Of a stretch of DNA of 64,000 nt, positions 11,650 to 21,143 are shown one piece after another (position 1 is the stretch's first letter; the number at the start of each line of letters is the position of its first letter). Below the pieces are notes generated by a model. That model was not told where the DNA came from. It saw only the letters and a program-made list of their open reading frames with translations, and did not search any database. The stretch is from Vanessa cardui (taxonomy: Eukaryota > Arthropoda > Insecta > Lepidoptera > Nymphalidae). The DNA lies in the NCBI RefSeq assembly GCF_905220365.1, contig NC_061133.1, forward strand, positions 11,832,171 to 11,896,170, written 5' to 3'. Both the position numbers and the translations under genes were made by a program.

Positions 11650-12829
11650 CGTGCTGTTCTACACGATTGCAATTATAGTGTGCTGACATGGAACAGCAGT
11701 TGCCACCTTGCGCAGGCGCATGTTGTTTACTTCTGTTGCCACCTTGCGCAGGTGCAAAGTTTCGGTTTCCCTGCGCGGGTAAATTAAGTATTCCACTTGA
11801 GCTTGGTTGCGCACCAGGCTTTTTGGAATGAACCCTTGGTTGTGACCAGAAGGCTTTTTTCACGCCACCCGCTTTTTCGATAGCTGTGCAGAAAGCGGTA
11901 GGTTCAAACAGGAATTAATATGACGGAGGAATCTTGCGAAGAGTACTTTTAATGAGCGGATCTTTCGTTAAGGTTAAAATATTGTCACGTCGTTGTTCTA
12001 CAATGTCGGCTCTGCGACCACACACTAATTGCAAGGTATCTGAGGACACTTTGTGTAAGTCACCTCCAAGGATAGTATTATCTTTTTTCTTTAATAGATT
12101 CATATGAAAAATTTTCACCAGAGTTTCGGATCCAGGATAAGAAATCTCTTATTCCCGTCTGCAGTGCTTCTTGCTGTTTAATAAGGGCAAGGGTTAATGC
12201 AGCGTAGGACCTCTCAGATAGCTGAAGATGACGAGAACGAGGAGTCTCAAACGCTTTAAGTTCCTCATTGCATTTTTTCATTCTATGAAACCGGGGGAAC
12301 AAGAAAATACCTTCTGGGCCTCCGCATACCGGATACCACTCCATTCAGGGCTATTAAATCTTTGAATGCCTTGTAAAGCTGTTAAATATTCGGGGGCTGT
12401 ATTTGGTACTGACGGCTCCTTGACATTAGTACTGAGGGTAATATTGAAATCGGAAGTTACAGGAGTAGACGCCCTTACGTCATTCTCCTCGTCACTGTAA
12501 AGTTGTCTACTAACATCCAGATGAATATCGGGCACTCCTTGTCCCGGACACGATATATCTGTTGTTTTAGCATGAGTATGATAGTAAAAGTGATTTTGCA
12601 AATCGTTTACCTGTTTTGCCAACTTTTCAAGGATGTTGTCGTTGCGCCTGCGTCGTTTGGTCTTTTTATTTTTAGTTCTTCTATTACGAACTGAGGAAGA
12701 TGAAGTTGATGAACTTGAGCTAGTGGATGACGAACTCGGCGAACGCGTCCTCTTTTTATAAGCTCCACCAACTTTTCCTCCGCTTTGAATTTCTTTGTCA
12801 TTATTATCCATAGTAAACTGCAACAGCAC
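11474..12829 (-). pseudogene. DIRS gag-like ORF1, frameshifted
   Basis: Presumed nucleocapsid-like protein of the DIRS element. The first part (12829 to 12278) has a Ser-rich and basic N-terminus (RTRSPSSSSTSSSSSTSSSS followed by a KNKKTKRRRRN stretch) and a short heptad-like segment (NILEKLAKQVNDLQNHF). The reading then shifts frame near 12280-12344 and returns to the first frame near 12100. There is one in-frame stop at 11917-11915 before a Gly/Arg/Gln-rich tail with repeated PAQGGNR units (11863-11474). No zinc knuckle is visible, which is usual for DIRS gag. At least two indels and one nonsense change make it non-functional. Confidence 0.75.
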
Positions 12830-13186
12830 TTATTTTAGAAACCCTCAAATATATTAACAAATGCTTAAGCCAAACATTTTTTATTTATTTGGAGGGTAAA
12901 TGAATATATATATGTAATATTTAAATAAATTTACATAATATTCCGAACGGAAACCCGTTAAATCGTTAAAATGTATTAAAAGTTATCATTATTACGTATT
13001 AATAATTATACTTATTGTTTTTATTACTTACGGTCGGTTTTTAATACTTGTTGCAGAATGACGGTCAACCTATTTTGACGAATGGATGAATTCACAAGTA
13101 GGTCGTTTAATTCGAATTATAAATTTAGTGAAAAGTCACTTTCAACTTAAATTCAATTCGACCTTTCCGAGTAAGGATTCGGATGC
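12830..13186 (-). other. DIRS 5' leader
   Basis: AT-rich noncoding sequence between the right inverted repeat and the gag start. Any promoter would lie here or in the ITR; none is recognisable. Confidence 0.5.
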
Positions 13187-13335
13187 CAATGCGGGACGTC
13201 GAACCAAATTAAAGTTCGACACTGCCAGGTGGTGGTGGGATGATGTGCGAGCGAGACAGCACTAGGTCATTGGCGAATGAGAAAGAAAGAGAAGGAAAAC
13301 AGTGTTGCCCTCTCATATATTTATTGGGATTTGAA
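13187..13335 (-). repeat. DIRS right inverted terminal repeat
   Basis: Mate of 7989-8137, equal in length. Its outer side carries the extra GCACGATACATAACTTAAT end (13336-13354) that is copied in the internal complementary region. Confidence 0.9.
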
Positions 13336-13354
13336 GCACGATACATAACTTAAT

Positions 13355-13520
13355 AAAATAAATAAATATTGGACAATATTACTAGCTAAAGCACTTGTGT
13401 TATGCAAAATCAGAAGTAACGACGGCAACACAAACACCCAGACACTAGAGAACATAGAAATCTAATGAACTTTTCTACATCAACACAGGAATCGAAACCG
13501 GGACTTCGGATTCGATCAGG
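13355..13520 (-). repeat. tRNA-derived SINE family D, minus orientation
   Basis: Reads in reverse the family D phrases: an AAATATTGGACAATATT tail, CTAAAGCACTTGTGTTATG, CAAAATCAGAAGTAACGACG, and near the far end GAATCGAAACCGGGAC, a box B relative. The DIRS element is inserted directly at its A/T-rich 3' tail. Confidence 0.75.
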
Positions 13521-13589
13521 AAGGTACTCAATACCTTGTAACGATTTGACTAGAACATATGTATATATTAATTGAAAACACCTACAGCA

Positions 13590-14475
13590 TACAATAAACA
13601 AAACGAAAACAAATTTTTACTCAACCTAAATGTTAGAATACACCAAAACAAATCGACTACGAAAAACAATACTGTATTTGTTCCGTTTAATCCAAACAAA
13701 ATAAGTAAACTATAAACAAACACAACAAAACTATTACTTGCGAGTAGTAAATCGAGTTACACTTTAGATTCTAACAAACATTTCGAACTTAGTTTATGAA
13801 GATAGTCGAATATATTTGAAGGGAAAATTGAGATTCGGATTAAATTACAACGTATAAATTCATAACATTATGTAAATTCGTAAATTAATTCAAATGATGT
13901 AGCAATTAAGAGACATCGCTTAAGTGTTTGAGTATGAGCTTATTAACATTTTTTTGAGGAGGACGTATCCGACGACTGTTGTACCGTCATTGATGTTTCG
14001 ATGAAGATTCCGGTCTTATCGAATTTTATATTCTATGACGTCACCGAGTTTGAATTTGGAACCACGAAACTAACGCAACAAAAACCAGCCTAGTCGAGCC
14101 TAGAACATTTTATTCTATCACCAAAAGAACCTCTTTTTATAATAAATAATAAAAAAATATATAATAGCCTTTAAACGTCTCGCTACACAAATGGGTTTAG
14201 GCCAGTAGGCCAGGCTACTTACTACATTTGAAGTTTAGATATAAATAAGTAACAAAAAACCTTATCTGTATGTGGGCCTTATACACAGAAGGGTGGGAGT
14301 TTATTTAAATTATTTCAATACACCCGTATTGTTTCTAAATGTTTTCTTATACCATCGAGTACGAGATAAATACGAGTGAATTATTACAAAAACAATTTAA
14401 TCTCGTGAAAATTCACTGATATGTGTAACTATAAACACATTAGGTGATCACGTAATATATATATGTTGTATGTGG
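13590..14475. other. Intron, nothing recognised
   Basis: AT-rich, with A-rich tracts at 13590-13780 and 14140-14165. No gene or clear repeat was seen. Confidence 0.4.
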
Positions 14476-14477
14476 CA

Positions 14478-14580
14478 AAAAAGCAGGCTCACCTGATTAA
14501 AAGTGATTACCACCCCATCCATGGGCGGTGGTAATCACTTTGCAATAAATACATTGGGGCTTGTAGGTGCGTTGCCAGCT
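14478..14580 (+). repeat. Short lepidopteran repeat (family E) with internal hairpin
   Basis: Contains AAGCAGGCTCACCTGATTAA followed by a perfect 15-bp hairpin (14500-14514 with 14527-14541) around CCATCCATGGGC, then GGTGCGTTGCCAGCTTTT. I recognise the phrase order from many lepidopteran repeats but do not know its class. Confidence 0.5.
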
Positions 14581-14694
14581 TTTGAAATCATGGACTTTAC
14601 TCTTAAATTATTTTCCTACTATAAAAGAAAATATGTAGAATAGTGTAGGCTCTCTGTTTTATTGTAAGATTATTGTGGTAAGTGGTACCGAACC

Positions 14695-14820
14695 AGCATT
14701 GTTATAAACACATCATCCTGCTGCCCTTATGCTTCTTCCATACTTCTCTGTCTGACGTCATCGCACAAGTTTGGAAATAATGTTTATTTCCAAACATATT
14801 GTCTTTCACACAATGATTAC
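14695..14820 (+). repeat. Repeat family F fragment
   Basis: Shares an order of phrases with 28385-28555: CATCCTGCTGCCCTTATG, CCATACTTCTCTGTCTGACG, and TCTTTCACACAATG. Class unknown. Confidence 0.5.
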
Positions 14821-14895
14821 ACACACAATTTAAGGGACAACCTAAAACAACAACAATGTAAGTTGGCAACGGATGGTAAGAAATTGCTTATACTT

Positions 14896-15178
14896 TACTT
14901 GGTGGTGGAGATTTGTTCGAGCTCGTCTGGGTAGGTACCACCCACTTATCAGATATTTTACAGCTAAACAACAGTACTTGGTATTGTTGTGTTACGGTTT
15001 GAAGGGTGAGTGAGCCAGTAACTACAGGCATAAGGGACGTAACATTTTAATTCCCAAGTTTGGTGGCGCATAGGCGATGAAAGAAATGGTTAATGTTTCT
15101 TACAGCGCCAATGTCTATGGGCGGTGGTGACCACTTACCATCAGGTGGCCCATATGCTCGGCGACCAAGCAACAGCAT
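14896..15178 (-). repeat. Repeat family B copy, minus orientation
   Basis: Reverse of the copy at 15695: GGTAGGTACCACCCACTTAT, GGTTTGAAGGGTGAGTGAGC, TTGGTGGCGCATAGGCGATG, ending CCATCAGGTGGCCCATATGC. Confidence 0.85.
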
Positions 15179-15579
15179 TAAAAAAAATACATTATTTTTA
15201 ATAAGCGGAAGTAATCATCCAAAACAAAACTTTGTATGTAATGTTTAATTAAAGATACTCCCTATTATATTAGACATAAATAGATTATTATGAATTGTGA
15301 AGTTGAGCCTTTAGTTAATTATAACTTAGAAGAGCTTCGAATAACATATAATTAAGAATGATTAAAGGTTGTTTAGCTGTTTGATGTAAAATCGAGTACA
15401 AGAGGAAGCGTTGCATAAGGCGGCTCGAAGACCTAATTTCCGGCAGTTCGTAGATAGTGTATATATTTAATAGTAGGTATGTATATTGGTCTTAATATTG
15501 CTGATGTATATTTATTATTACCAATACAATTGTTTGTATGTTTGGTATTTGTTGAGGGCGTCTAATGAAATCTATATTA

Positions 15580-15692
15580 ATATTATAAATGTGAAAGACT
15601 TTGTCTGTCTGTCTATTGCTTTTTCGCGGTCAAACCGCTGAAGCAAACTTGAACTTCAAGAATTGACATAGGCTACATTTTTGACATTTTTT
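15580..15692 (+). repeat. Helitron-like/unclassified repeat head, interrupted by family B
   Basis: ATATTAATATTATAAATGTG followed by TCTGTCTGTCTATTGC and TCAAACCGCTGAAGC is a common lepidopteran dispersed start sequence. The family B copy at 15695 begins immediately after it. Confidence 0.4.
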
Positions 15693-15985
15693 TATGGTAT
15701 AGGTTGGCGGACGAGCATATTGGCCACCTGATGGTAAGTGGTCACCATCACCCATAGACAATGCCGCTGTAAGAAATATTAACTATTCTTTACATAGTCA
15801 ATGTGCCACCAACCTTGGGAACTAAGATGTTATGTCCCTTGTGCCTGTAGTTACTATGGCTCACTCACCCTTCAAACCGGAACATAACAATACTGAGTAC
15901 TGATATTTGGTGGTAGAAAAACTGATGACTGGATGGTACCTACCCAGACGGGCTAGCACAAAGCCCTACCACCAAGTACACATGA
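15693..15985 (+). repeat. Repeat family B copy (reference copy)
   Basis: About 285 bp: TATAGGTTGGCGGACGAGCA, CACCTGATGGTAAGTGGTCA, AAGAAATATTAACTATTC, AAGATGTTATGTCCCTTGTG, GGCTCACTCACCCTTCAAAC, ending CACAAAGCCCTACCACCAAG. At least a dozen copies occur in the window in both orientations and at different divergence. I see no coding frame, tRNA head, terminal inverted repeats or poly-A, so I leave the class open (non-autonomous DNA element or LINE fragment). Confidence 0.85.
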
Positions 15986-16099
15986 CAAAGAACACCCTAA
16001 AACGCGAGTTTAGCCGCGGGCGACTATTATATTTTAGTATATTAAGGTCGATTATATTAATGTTACGAACACAAATCGGTGCATGTTGTGTTCTTCAGT

Positions 16100-16345
16100 A
16101 ACTTTGACTACCTCCCTAGACGAGTGGTGATTACACCGGTTTTCATGGGTACGCCACTCCGAGGTCCCGGGTTCGATTCCCGGAGTCGATGTAGATTACC
16201 ATAAGTTCTCTATGTTGTCTTTGGTCTGTGTGTTTGTGGTACCTTCGTTATTTCTGATTTTCCATAACACAAGTGCTTTAGTTACTTACATCGGGATCAG
16301 AGTAATGTATGTGATGTTGTCTCATATTTATTTATAAAAAAAAAA
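16100..16345 (+). repeat. tRNA-derived SINE family D
   Basis: The head has a tRNA box B-like GGGTTCGATTCCCGGAG after GGTTTTCATGGGTACGCCAC. The body reads GTGTGTTTGTGGTACCTTCG, TCTGATTTTCCATAACACAA, GTGCTTTAGTTACTTACATC, and it ends in an A tail (16335-16346). Other copies are at 13355, 37675 and 55690. Confidence 0.8.
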
Positions 16346-16949
16346 AGTAACTGAAGATACATTTTAGTAGGTACTATGTACTAAGAATCTTATTATTTAT
16401 TTTATTAATACTATGTAACAGACTATAAAATATTTTTGAAGTAATAATGTATTATGTGGAGGAAAACCGCTTCGTTACGTAACGGGTAACGGCAACAGTC
16501 TCTCAGGCTTCCATTTCTCTTAGGCATATTCAATAATTATTTTATGTTAGCACTCGTGTCGGGCGTCCCGAGATGAATACGTGTTTTTATTAAAAAAAAA
16601 AAACTGAATTTTATTTTATAATTTACGCCTTAGAAAATCTAAATATTACTATAGACGGTCGATTCTATCGATACTAAAAGAATAAAATGTTTTTTTAACC
16701 AAAACCAAATATATCATATTATAATTATTTAGAGTGCGAATTTGGTAAGTAAACTCTGCCAACATAGCTCATTTGTTATTTGTAAAGTACATTATTCCAG
16801 ATGACCATTTTTGATATAGTATATACAAATTAGTTAGTTCAGCTAGTTTTTTTTTGGTATTTTACCAAATATTGCCTTAACAGCTATCACTATTAACATC
16901 TTTGCAACTACTAATACAAGTACTATCCTACTTATTTTTTATTATTTTG

Positions 16950-17238
16950 TTTTTATGATATAGGTTGGCGGACGAGCATTTGGGCCACCTGATGGTAAGT
17001 GGTCATCATCACCCATAGACAATGACGCTGTAAGAAATATAAACTATTCCTTACATCGTCAATGTGCCATCAACCTTGGGAACTAAGATGTTATGTCCCT
17101 TATGTAGTTACACTGGCTCACTGACCCTTCAAACCGGAACACAACAATACTGAGTACTATTATTTGGCGGTAGAATAACTGATGAGTGGGTGGTAACTAC
17201 CCAGACGGGCTTGCACAAAGCCCCACCACCAAGGAATA
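16950..17238 (+). repeat. Repeat family B copy
   Basis: Near full-length; starts TATAGGTTGGCGGACGAGCA and ends AAGCCCCACCACCAAGG. It lacks a few bases around CCTTATGTAGTTACAC compared with the 15695 copy. Confidence 0.85.
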
Positions 17239-17554
17239 TTAGTGTTATTTTAATCCCATTTTTTGGAGAAAAGAAGACCGTGAACCCTATTCTTCTTTCA
17301 AATATTGAAATTAAACGTAATGAAACGACAGTGCAGTGTCATATCTAAAACGAGCAAAGTCGTGCACTAAGCAACGTTCCTAATTCCGAAGAAGCGAAAT
17401 AGCACAGTATTTGCATGTTTTTCCATACCGTACGTTACGAGTAAACACTGTACTTAACCAAAACGACCGTATACGTATAGCTCGTAAGTGTTTCGAATGA
17501 AATTGTCGCATTGACCTGTATTTTTATTTTTAGAATTATACGTTTATATTGCTT

Positions 17555-17740
17555 TTTACTTGGCGACGAATATTTTGGATGTATTTTTTTTAATTGATCG
17601 TCTGATGTTTTTGGCGAAGGCCTTAAGACTTAACTTGTATGCAGTTTCAGCGAATATTTTGGATATTTTGGATATTTTTTTGTTTTTTTTTTTTAAATGA
17701 TATTATATTTTTGGTGAAACAGCCTTAGACTAGACTAGAG
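17555..17740 (+). repeat. Imperfect tandem duplication
   Basis: Two successive units of roughly 90-100 bp each contain GCGAATATTTTGGAT, a T-rich stretch, a TTGAT/ATGAT phrase, TTTTTGG(C/T)GAA and GCCTTA(A)GACT. They start near 17562 and near 17652. Not known elsewhere in the window. Confidence 0.5.
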
Positions 17741-18720
17741 GGTTAGACTGTCTCCGTAAGCAGTGACGGTTTCACGGTTCATCATGAAAGTTTCTTATCA
17801 CGTTCTGCTGCCGTTTTATCCTCACTTGTGATATGTTATTAACGCGCAAAAAGTAAAGACTAAAAAACGTCCTAATTGGGACGTTTGCCTTTAGTCGTTT
17901 TACTTAGTAATACGTTATAATATATCATAATTAGGTAGTAATACGTTTTGCGTAATTAAAACATCTAGTTATCCCTTTTACTTATTGTTTTTATCAAGCT
18001 ATCCTTTTTACTTTTAACGAAATGTAAAAATAAACTAAAATAAACGGTCCCCGTTTTTCTGTTGTTTAGTATGGGTATAACATATCTGTTTATTAGAATA
18101 TCATTGGCGTGTATACTATACATATATTTCGTTGTTATTATTATTATTTTTAATATATGTATATGTTTTTCTCAGCAGCAGGTATTTTGTTCATGTACGG
18201 GCATGGCCAAGTAAATGATCTTATTTATGTATTTAATTAGTTAACGTATCTTGAATGAAACAACGGACAATACGGCGTGTATTTAGGATGGCAGCTTTTT
18301 GCACGGTGATTTATGTATTTTCTGGAAGTTGTAGGAATATAATACTATGTTGTAGAAGGTTTAGAATTACTCCAGTACTGAGTATCAGTTATATGAGTAC
18401 CAGTTATTATAAAATTGTATTTATTTTGCCAACCCTTTTTTGTGGGATATCAACAGGACGATTTTACTTTTACTGTGCGATCAATAATATGGTTAGTTAA
18501 AACGAAATATTGTTTATACAAGCGCGTTTAAGTGTGGGTTGTTTCATATTTTACGGATGAAGAGTTTGCATCACTGTCAATTTCAAACCCGTTCAATCGT
18601 CCGTGAACTTCATCGATGGTTGACATGCGGTTGTTTTGACTCGGCAAGCGTAGCGTTATCAGTTTCATGTGTTAAATATAGCAAAGAGGCAATCTATACT
18701 CATAGATGTTGTGTTTGTTA
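17741..18720. other. Intron, nothing recognised
   Basis: AT-rich. Reading frames at 18255-18500 and 18539-18745 have no recognisable domain and no coding-type base composition. Confidence 0.4.
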
Positions 18721-18721
18721 C

Positions 18722-19098
18722 CCGACTGCCAAAGAAGGAGGGTAATGTTTTTCGAGTGTATGTAAGTATGTATGTATGTCTTTTCCTTTGTGACCTCCTG
18801 TAGCCTAAACGGCTTGATGGATTTTGATGTATGAGGTATCGTTAGATTTGTCTTGATTACGGGAGTGTCATAGGATACATTTTATCCTAAAAGTCCCACG
18901 GGATAAAGACATAATTTGTAATATTAAAATGACCGCATATATGTATACACGGTCTTTATACCAAGATAACTTATTTGCAATTTTTGACTGTTTTTCGGCT
19001 AATCTCTGGAACGATTCGAACTATTTTGAATTGAGTTACACTGGCAGCTGATGTTATAAGGAGTAACTTCGGTTACATTTTATAATTATATAGATAGC
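18722..19098 (+). repeat. Unclassified lepidopteran dispersed repeat
   Basis: Phrases GTAAGTATGTATGTATGTC, CCTAAACGGCTTGATGGATT, GTCCCACGGGATAAAGACAT and CTAATCTCTGGAACGATTCG are typical of a widespread non-coding lepidopteran repeat. Only one copy is here, so the call rests on memory of such sequences. It lies just downstream of coding exon 2, in the intron. Confidence 0.4.
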
Positions 19099-19131
19099 CT
19101 GTATAAATAATTAATTAATTAAAATAAAAAC

Positions 19132-19624
19132 CTTTCATTTCGATGTTGATGCGTGTTCGAATAAGTATCAAATATGTAGTTCAGAAGTGGAGCACTGGAA
19201 CCAGCTTCCCCTGGCTTACGTCTCCTTTCCATTGCCATCGGTTCTGGATCAGACGTAGCCGTTGTCACTTGTACATAACTTAAAGTGTAATTTTCATCCG
19301 TCCTTATCACATTAACAACCCGTCTCTTTCTATTTCTCTTATTATCATTACTTGGCATTGGTTTTGGTACAGCGCCATCTTGATTACTTGTCACAGTGAA
19401 GTCCTGACAGCACATGTAGTTAGTATTCTCTGTGCTCGGGTAATGTTTTTGATTACTATTTTCGAAACTATTTGGTTCATTAAGAGTGTAATTAAAGTTG
19501 TGGGGTTTAGCTTGATTGTGCGAACTCGAGATATCGTGTAGCATTTGATAAACTTTGTTTAATGTGGGCCGTGAAGTTGATTCCTGTTCTTCTTTCGGTA
19601 TCGTTGATGAATCCGCGTCAGTTC
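19132..19624 (-). CDS. dpr-like gene, coding exon 2 (N-terminal low-complexity region)
   Basis: The frame is open from a TTTCCAG|GA acceptor at 19625 to 19132 (163 codons plus 2 nt at each side). The residues are Asn/Ser/Thr-rich: near the start TIPKEEQESTSRPTLNKVYQ, then a basic NKRNRKRRVVNVIR stretch, and near the end LLNYIFDTYSNTHQHRNER. No domain is recognised. It would be the extracellular stretch between the signal peptide and the first Ig domain, which is long and variable in some dpr paralogues. Both phases match: G from exon 1 plus GA gives Gly, and AG here plus A from exon 3 gives Arg. The donor is poor (AAG|GTTTTTATT), so the 3' edge is the weakest part of the model. If unspliced, the frame runs only three more sense codons (Arg completed by G, then F-L-F counted with it) to a stop at 19119, and the exon would then be a C-terminus of another gene. 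The phase agreement favours splicing. Confidence 0.66.
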
Positions 19625-19721
19625 CTGGAAAGATGAATTGGATTAATTAATAATGTCAAACTATACGACAAATCTTGATTTATTTAAATATCGACAGCTT
19701 TCTATTAGAATATACATAACG

Positions 19722-19965
19722 ATAACAGCCTTTAAATTTCCTACTGCTAGGCGTCTTCTCCTTTTGTGAAGAAGGTTTAGAGCATATTAAACCACGCTAC
19801 CCCAAAGAGGGTAGGTGAATATAAATGTGGTCAACATTTCGTTGAAATAAGACAGAGGTTACCTCACAATATTTTCCTCAACCGCCGAGCACGAGATTTA
19901 AATACAAATTAAGCACATGAAAATTCAGATGTGCTTGTCTGGTTTTGGACCCGCAATCATATTTT
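19722..19965 (-). repeat. SINE family A, minus orientation, diverged
   Basis: ACAGCCTTTAAATTTCCTAC tail, GAAGGTTTAGAGCATATT, TTTTCCTCAACCGCCGAGCA, AAATTAAGCACATG. The tRNA head is mostly lost. Confidence 0.75.
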
Positions 19966-20617
19966 CAATCTGGCAACATAAACATTGACAGATACTCTTT
20001 ATGGCGGGAAATTGTTGGTGGAGATATATAATTACATTGGGCGTGTAAAACATTAACTATAATTATTACAAAATACTATAAGAAAACGTAAGAAACATCG
20101 TTCGATTTCTAAGTTAAGCAAGTTCTTTCACTAGAATCACATTCATAATACGGAAATTGTTTAAATCTTATTAGATGAAAAAGCAAAAGAAATATGTATT
20201 ATAGTAATAAAATAATAATTAACTTTATTAATAATTAAGTTTAGCATAATAATGATTTAAAAATATTATAATCATACAATTCAATTACAATTAGGTAGGT
20301 TATAAAATAATTTGTAACAGCCAATCCCCTTGTTACAAAATAATTATGTATAATTTGGTTTCGCTTTATGTGTTTTTTAGTATATACATATACATTTGTG
20401 CGCTATATGTGAGTGTTTGGGTGTGTGAGAAAAGGAATGAACGTTGCTATGCTTATAAATCAAGTTAAGGTATTTTTCTGCTATTAATTGATGATTTATC
20501 TTCTGTATCGTAAAGCAATGTTAAATATTGTCAAATGTCTACACCCGAAAATTACGAATAATTATAGACTATTTAGACTTTGAACTCATATACTTCGAGA
20601 CATAATATCATTTAAAG
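19966..20617. other. Intron, nothing recognised
   Basis: AT-rich sequence between SINE copies. Confidence 0.4.
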
Positions 20618-20664
20618 TAACAGCCTGTAAATTACCCTTTGTTGGGATAAGGCCTCCTTTTAAA
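20618..20664 (-). repeat. SINE family A, 3' fragment split by nested insertions
   Basis: AACAGCCTGTAAATTACCC to AAGGCCTCCTTTT is the 3' end of a family A SINE. Its missing remainder resumes at 26621. The 5.9 kb between are inserted DNA. Confidence 0.75.
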
Positions 20665-20853
20665 AAAAATCAAAATCAAAATAAACTTTATTCAAGTAGG
20701 CTTTTATAAGCACTTTCGAATCGTCATTTTACAGTTAAGTAAAGCTACCACCGGTTCGGAAAGTAGATTCTATCGAGAAGAACCGGAAGAATTTTTAACA
20801 TTTAAAAAATACAACGTCATGTTAATTAAATACAATTATTTAAATTAATGTAT
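20665..20853 (-). repeat. CR1-like LINE 3' end (family Z), left part
   Basis: On the minus strand it ends in AATAAAGTTTATTTTGATTTT with a (TTTTGA)n tail. On plus it reads AAAATCAAAATAAACTTTAT, CAAGTAGGCTTTTATAAGCA, AGTAGATTCTATCGAGAAGA. It is cut at 20853 by the R1-clade LINE; the remainder starts at 26459. An uninterrupted copy is at 37905-38222. Confidence 0.75.
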
Positions 20854-21143
20854 TCTTTTTTTTTTTTTTTTTTACGCTGGAAAAACGCTTTGCGCGCTTC
20901 CCCCACGTGATGGAAAGTGGGGGGGTGTGTGGGACTCCCCGGAGCCCTGAACGCCTAGTGCGCCCAAGCACACCGGGTTTACCCACTAAAAAACCAGCGG
21001 TACCCTCTCCGTCTTTCGGCGGACGCCACGGGATCGCTTACGCATGCTACCGTGACGCCCTGACGGTCGGCCCGCTTATACGGGCCTTCAACAGCTAGGG
21101 GGGATTCCCAGGGTACTGGGACCCCCCCTGGTCCCTACGGCGC
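20854..21143 (-). other. R1-clade LINE 3'UTR and poly-A tail
   Basis: GC-rich noncoding segment after the ORF2 stop. The CCACGTGATGG and CCGTCTTTCGGCGG blocks here recur in the truncated copies at 7503 and 58814. This is presumably the part recognised by the LINE's own RT. Confidence 0.8.

Larger units (their letters stand above)
7938..13354 (-). mobile_element. DIRS-type tyrosine-recombinase retrotransposon, full-length but inactive
   Basis: A 5.4-kb element whose coding strand is minus. In transcriptional order it has: right inverted terminal repeat (13187-13335), leader, gag-like frame, RT/RNase H/methyltransferase-like frame, tyrosine recombinase overlapping the latter, internal complementary region (8176-8280), and left inverted terminal repeat (7989-8137). 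This order, the inverted rather than direct repeats, and a recombinase in place of an integrase are DIRS hallmarks and separate it from LTR (Gypsy/Copia), PAT and Ngaro types. The element starts and ends at a TAAT core (7938-7941, 13351-13354), with no longer target duplication. That fits recombinase-mediated insertion of a circle. The right flank is the 3' tail of a SINE family D copy. All three frames carry frameshifts or stops, so it is not autonomous. Confidence 0.9.

Noticed and set aside
7938..13354. LTR retrotransposon or endogenous retrovirus
   Set aside because: Terminal repeats are inverted, there is no protease, integrase or envelope, and the recombinase is of the tyrosine type.
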